DNA of 6,137 nt. It comes from SKKL01 sp046543225 (GTDB lineage: Bacteria > Actinomycetota > Acidimicrobiia > Acidimicrobiales > SKKL01). The first letter of the stretch is position 1. Every line of letters starts with the position of its first letter. The DNA is taken from positions 1-6,137 of the forward strand of contig JBKGZW010000161.1 of assembly GCA_046543225.1 (NCBI GenBank), read 5' to 3'. The notes beneath the pieces are model-generated. The model was given only the letters and a program-made list of their open reading frames with translations. It made no database searches and was not told the DNA's origin. Positions 1 to 6,137 of the stretch are shown here, in pieces. Both the position numbers and the translations under genes were made by a program.

Positions 1-52
1 TCGTCCCGATGTTCACATGCGGCTTCGAACGATCAAACTTCTCTTTCGCCAT
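1..52 (-). CDS. tuf: Elongation factor Tu, N-terminal fragment (runs off left edge)
   Basis: Only the first 17 codons are inside the window. They read MAKEKFDRSKPHVNIGT, the characteristic EF-Tu N-terminus that leads into the first GTP-binding loop (GHVDHGKT), which lies outside. EF-Tu is the cytoplasmic GTPase that carries aminoacyl-tRNA to the ribosomal A site. The ATG at 52..50 is preceded by the Shine-Dalgarno-like AGGGA with a 6-base spacing, which supports this start. It follows fusA by 64 bases on the same strand, the classic last position of the str operon. The identification is firm despite the short length, because sequence and gene order agree. Whether the rest of the gene is intact, or whether a second tuf copy exists, cannot be seen. 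Confidence 0.95.
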   Translation of the reverse strand, partial: MAKEKFDRSKPHVNIGT

Positions 53-58
53 CGGATT

Positions 59-63
59 TCCCT
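59..63 (-). promoter_or_regulatory. Ribosome-binding site of tuf
   Basis: AGGGA on the minus strand, six bases before the tuf ATG. It sets the start of the truncated EF-Tu gene. A pyrimidine tract containing CCCT (96..93) upstream in the same gap could pair with it, but only over four bases. Confidence 0.7.
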
Positions 64-116
64 GGAGACCTTTCTGAGAACGTGCCTGGAGGAGGGTACG
101 GGGGATGTCTGCGGAT

Positions 117-2201
<2,085 letters not shown>

Positions 2202-2322
2202 GTGGGGCTCTCTGCTCGGGCGGAGGCGGGTGCGGAGTGAAGGGGGGAGGTACCGTCAGCAGCGTCGCGGCACGATCGGACGAACCGGGCCGAGCAACCG
2301 AGGTGCCCGGGCCGCTCGCCGT
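2202..2322 (-). other. rpsG-fusA intergenic region with competing inverted repeats
   Basis: This 121-base gap holds no gene. Read as mRNA it contains a perfect 6-base inverted repeat, CCGGGC (2310..2305) and GCCCGG (2290..2285), around a 14-base loop. A mutually exclusive pairing of CGAGC (2318..2314) with GCTCG (2295..2291) is also possible. A C-rich tract ACCTCCCCCC (2251..2242) lies between this structure and the fusA ribosome-binding site. The stem has no U-tract after it, so a terminator is not supported. I see no convincing promoter. The gap is long compared with the one-base rpsL-rpsG junction and may carry an internal control signal or a processing site; this is inference. Confidence 0.35.
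2208..2213 (-). promoter_or_regulatory. Ribosome-binding site of fusA (weak)
   Basis: AGAGAG on the minus strand, six bases before the fusA ATG. It is a poorer match to the GGAGG consensus than the sites of rpsG and tuf. That is mildly surprising for a highly expressed gene with its own 121-base leader region. Confidence 0.5.
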
Positions 2323-2793
2323 CTACCAGCGGTAGTGGGCGAAGGCCTTGTTGGCTTCGGCCATCTTGTGGAGATCTTCGCGACGCTTGACCGCGGCGCC
2401 GACGCCGTTGGAGGCGTCGAGGATCTCGGCGGCCAGGCGCTCGGCCATGCTGCGTTCGCGGCGCTGGCGGGAGTAGCCGACGATCCAGCGGATGGCGAGG
2501 GTGTTGGCCCGACGGGGACGCACCTCGACCGGCACCTGGTAGGTGGCGCCACCGACCCGGCGGCTGCGGACCTCGAGCTGGGGCTTGATGTTGTCGATCG
2601 CCCGCTTGAGGGCGGCCAGCGGCTCGGCGCCGGTCTTCTCCTCGACGATGGCCAACGCGTCGTAGACGATCCGCTCGGCCCGCGAGCGCTTGCCGCGCTG
2701 GAGGACCTTGTTCACGATCTGGGTGACGAGCACCGACCGGTAGATGGGATCGGGCATGAGCTCGCGGCGGGGGGCGGGACCCTTTCTGGGCAT
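2323..2793 (-). CDS. rpsG: 30S ribosomal protein S7
   Basis: Complete 156-residue S7, the common bacterial length. S7 is a primary 16S rRNA-binding protein that nucleates assembly of the 30S head and lines the E-site exit channel. The N-terminus MPRKGPAPRRELMPDPIY, the beta-hairpin segment (about 75-90, RRVGGATYQVPVEV), the WIVGYSRQRRE segment (103-113) and the C-terminal AFAHYRW are all typical. The frame stays open upstream to 2892, but that extension is rpsL sequence read in another frame. The ATG at 2793 matches the family N-terminus and has AAGGA eight bases upstream, so it is the real start. It begins one base after the rpsL TGA, which suggests translational coupling. In E. coli, S7 represses its operon by binding the roughly 100-base rpsL-rpsG spacer; that spacer is absent here. 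Stop TAG. Confidence 0.97.
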   Translation of the reverse strand: MPRKGPAPRRELMPDPIYRSVLVTQIVNKVLQRGKRSRAERIVYDALAIVEEKTGAEPLAALKRAIDNIKPQLEVRSRRVGGATYQVPVEVRPRRANTLAIRWIVGYSRQRRERSMAERLAAEILDASNGVGAAVKRREDLHKMAEANKAFAHYRW

Positions 2794-2794
2794 C

Positions 2795-3166
2795 TCAGCT
2801 GTCCTTCTTCGCGCCGTAGCGACTACGGGCCTGTTTGCGGTCGCGGACCCCTGAGGTGTCGAGGGTCCCGCGCACGATCTTGTAGCGAACACCGGGGAGG
2901 TCGCGCACCCGTCCTCCGCGGATCAACACGATGCTGTGCTCCTGGAGGTTGTGGCCCTCACCGGGGATGTAGGCGGTGACCTCGATGCCGGTGCTGAGGC
3001 GCACCCGGGCAACCTTGCGCAGGGCCGAGTTGGGCTTCTTCGGGGTGGAGGTGTAGACGCGGGTGCAGACGCCGCGCCGCTGGGGCGCGCCCTTCAGCGC
3101 TGGTGTCTTGCCCTTCTCGGGCTTGGACTGGCGGCCCTTGCGGACCAGCTGCTGGATCGTGGGCAC
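2795..3166 (-). CDS. rpsL: 30S ribosomal protein S12
   Basis: Complete 123-residue S12, close to the usual 124. S12 sits at the 30S decoding centre, where it monitors codon-anticodon pairing and contacts the streptomycin site in 16S rRNA. It begins MPTIQQLVRKGRQ and has the conserved TPKKPNSALRK loop (41-51), with K43 intact. GEGHNLQEHS (69-78) and GGRVRDLPGVRY (84-95) follow, then a basic C-terminus with KQARSRYG. D89, the aspartate methylthiolated by RimO in E. coli (D88 there), is present. Residue 88 is arginine (codon CGC, 2905..2903) where most bacteria have lysine; K88R is a known streptomycin-resistance substitution in M. tuberculosis. The start is GTG, supported by the family N-terminus and an AGAGG seven bases upstream. 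The stop TGA is one base before rpsG. Confidence 0.98.
   Translation of the reverse strand: MPTIQQLVRKGRQSKPEKGKTPALKGAPQRRGVCTRVYTSTPKKPNSALRKVARVRLSTGIEVTAYIPGEGHNLQEHSIVLIRGGRVRDLPGVRYKIVRGTLDTSGVRDRKQARSRYGAKKDS
2802..2806 (-). promoter_or_regulatory. Ribosome-binding site of rpsG, inside the rpsL 3' end
   Basis: AAGGA on the minus strand, eight bases before the rpsG ATG and embedded in the last codons of rpsL. It decides between the short start at 2793 and the longer open frame, and it is consistent with translational coupling of S7 to S12. Confidence 0.75.
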
Positions 3167-3173
3167 AGATGAA

Positions 3174-3178
3174 CCTCT
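3174..3178 (-). promoter_or_regulatory. Ribosome-binding site of rpsL
   Basis: AGAGG on the minus strand, seven bases before the GTG start of rpsL. It supports use of the non-ATG start. It lies 11 bases downstream of the leader stem-loop, so it is probably accessible when that structure forms. Confidence 0.7.
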
Positions 3179-3189
3179 CGAAGCTCCTC

Positions 3190-3232
3190 GGACAGGACCA
3201 CGGCGCGACGAGGCGCCTTGGGCCGACTGTCC
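3190..3232 (-). other. Leader stem-loop upstream of rpsL
   Basis: Read as mRNA, GGACAG (3232..3227) is perfectly complementary to CTGTCC (3195..3190). Inside these arms GGCC (3224..3221) can pair with GGTC (3199..3196) after a two-base bulge, with one G-U pair. Further in, GGCGC (3217..3213) pairs with GCGCC (3206..3202) around a six-base loop. Together they form a stacked, interrupted hairpin. The outer 5' arm starts right after the promoter's -10 box. A transcript starting about seven bases downstream would lack that arm, while a read-through transcript from rpoC would have it. A regulatory role is inference only. The pairing was done by eye, without energy calculation. Confidence 0.4.
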
Positions 3233-3262
3233 ATCTTAGGGGGGTGGGGGAAAGGGTGGCAA
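3233..3262 (-). promoter_or_regulatory. Candidate housekeeping-sigma promoter for rpsL-rpsG-fusA-tuf
   Basis: On the minus strand, TTGCCA (3262..3257) matches the -35 consensus TTGACA at five of six bases. TAAGAT (3238..3233) is an acceptable -10 box of the TAnnnT type seen in actinobacteria. The spacer is 18 bases and is a C-rich pyrimidine tract. The predicted transcription start is near 3226, giving a leader of about 60 bases before the rpsL GTG. It would give the str genes their own transcription beside read-through from rpoBC. It is the only convincing promoter-like pair I found in the gaps. Confidence 0.55.
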
Positions 3263-3288
3263 ACCCCGGCAGCCGCAGCCGCCAGGGG
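3261..3288 (-). terminator. Terminator-like hairpin just after rpoC
   Basis: Beginning 15 bases past the rpoC stop, the mRNA reads CCCC (3288..3285), one bulged U, then GGCGGC (3283..3278). A UGCG loop (3277..3274) follows, then GCUGCC (3273..3268), GGGG (3267..3264) and UUU (3263..3261). That is ten base pairs, including one G-U and the bulge, followed by only three U. The strong GC stem placed right after a stop codon fits an intrinsic terminator or attenuator. The short U-tract argues for partial termination or a 3'-end stabilising role. Its U-tract overlaps the -35 box of the next promoter. Confidence 0.5.
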
Positions 3289-3303
3289 ATGCCACCGGTG
3301 GTG

Positions 3304-6137
<2,834 letters not shown>

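Noticed and set aside
2794..2892. A 33-residue N-terminal extension of S7 from an upstream start.
   Set aside because: The extension overlaps rpsL in another frame, matches no S7 family sequence, and the ATG at 2793 has a proper ribosome-binding site and the conserved MPRKGPAP start.

Overview
This window is a canonical housekeeping locus read entirely from the minus strand: the 3' three quarters of rpoC, then rpsL, rpsG, fusA and the first 17 codons of tuf. It is the rpoBC-str cluster (RNA polymerase beta', ribosomal proteins S12 and S7, elongation factors G and Tu). The DNA is very GC-rich with strong G/C bias at third codon positions. RpoC has actinobacterial-type segments (for example GRPVTGPGNRPLKSLSD) and lacks the large trigger-loop insertion of proteobacteria. 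The best guess is an actinobacterium. RpoC keeps the GARGN motif where I recall mycobacterial RpoC having GATGN, and rpoC lies directly next to rpsL, so a lineage outside the mycobacteria/streptomycetes, such as Acidimicrobiia, is plausible but unproven.

Layout in the direction of transcription (high to low coordinates). rpoC is open at the right edge and stops at 3304. A 137-base gap (3167-3303) follows. It holds a terminator-like hairpin, an overlapping promoter candidate (TTGCCA, 18-base spacer, TAAGAT) and a leader stem-loop ahead of the rpsL ribosome-binding site. rpsL (GTG start) and rpsG are separated by one base. A 121-base gap without a gene precedes fusA. A 64-base gap precedes tuf, which runs off the left edge. 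All five frames are intact, with no frameshift, insertion sequence, RNA gene or CRISPR array. No non-coding stretch exceeds 300 bases.

The genes act together in gene expression. RpoC is the catalytic subunit of transcription. S12 and S7 are key proteins of the 30S decoding centre and head. EF-G drives translocation and EF-Tu delivers aminoacyl-tRNA.

I found no previously undescribed system. The points most worth a second look are an arginine at S12 position 88, where lysine is usual and where K88R gives streptomycin resistance in Mycobacterium tuberculosis, and the hairpin/promoter/leader arrangement between rpoC and rpsL. The long plus-strand open frames are antisense shadows of GC-rich genes.
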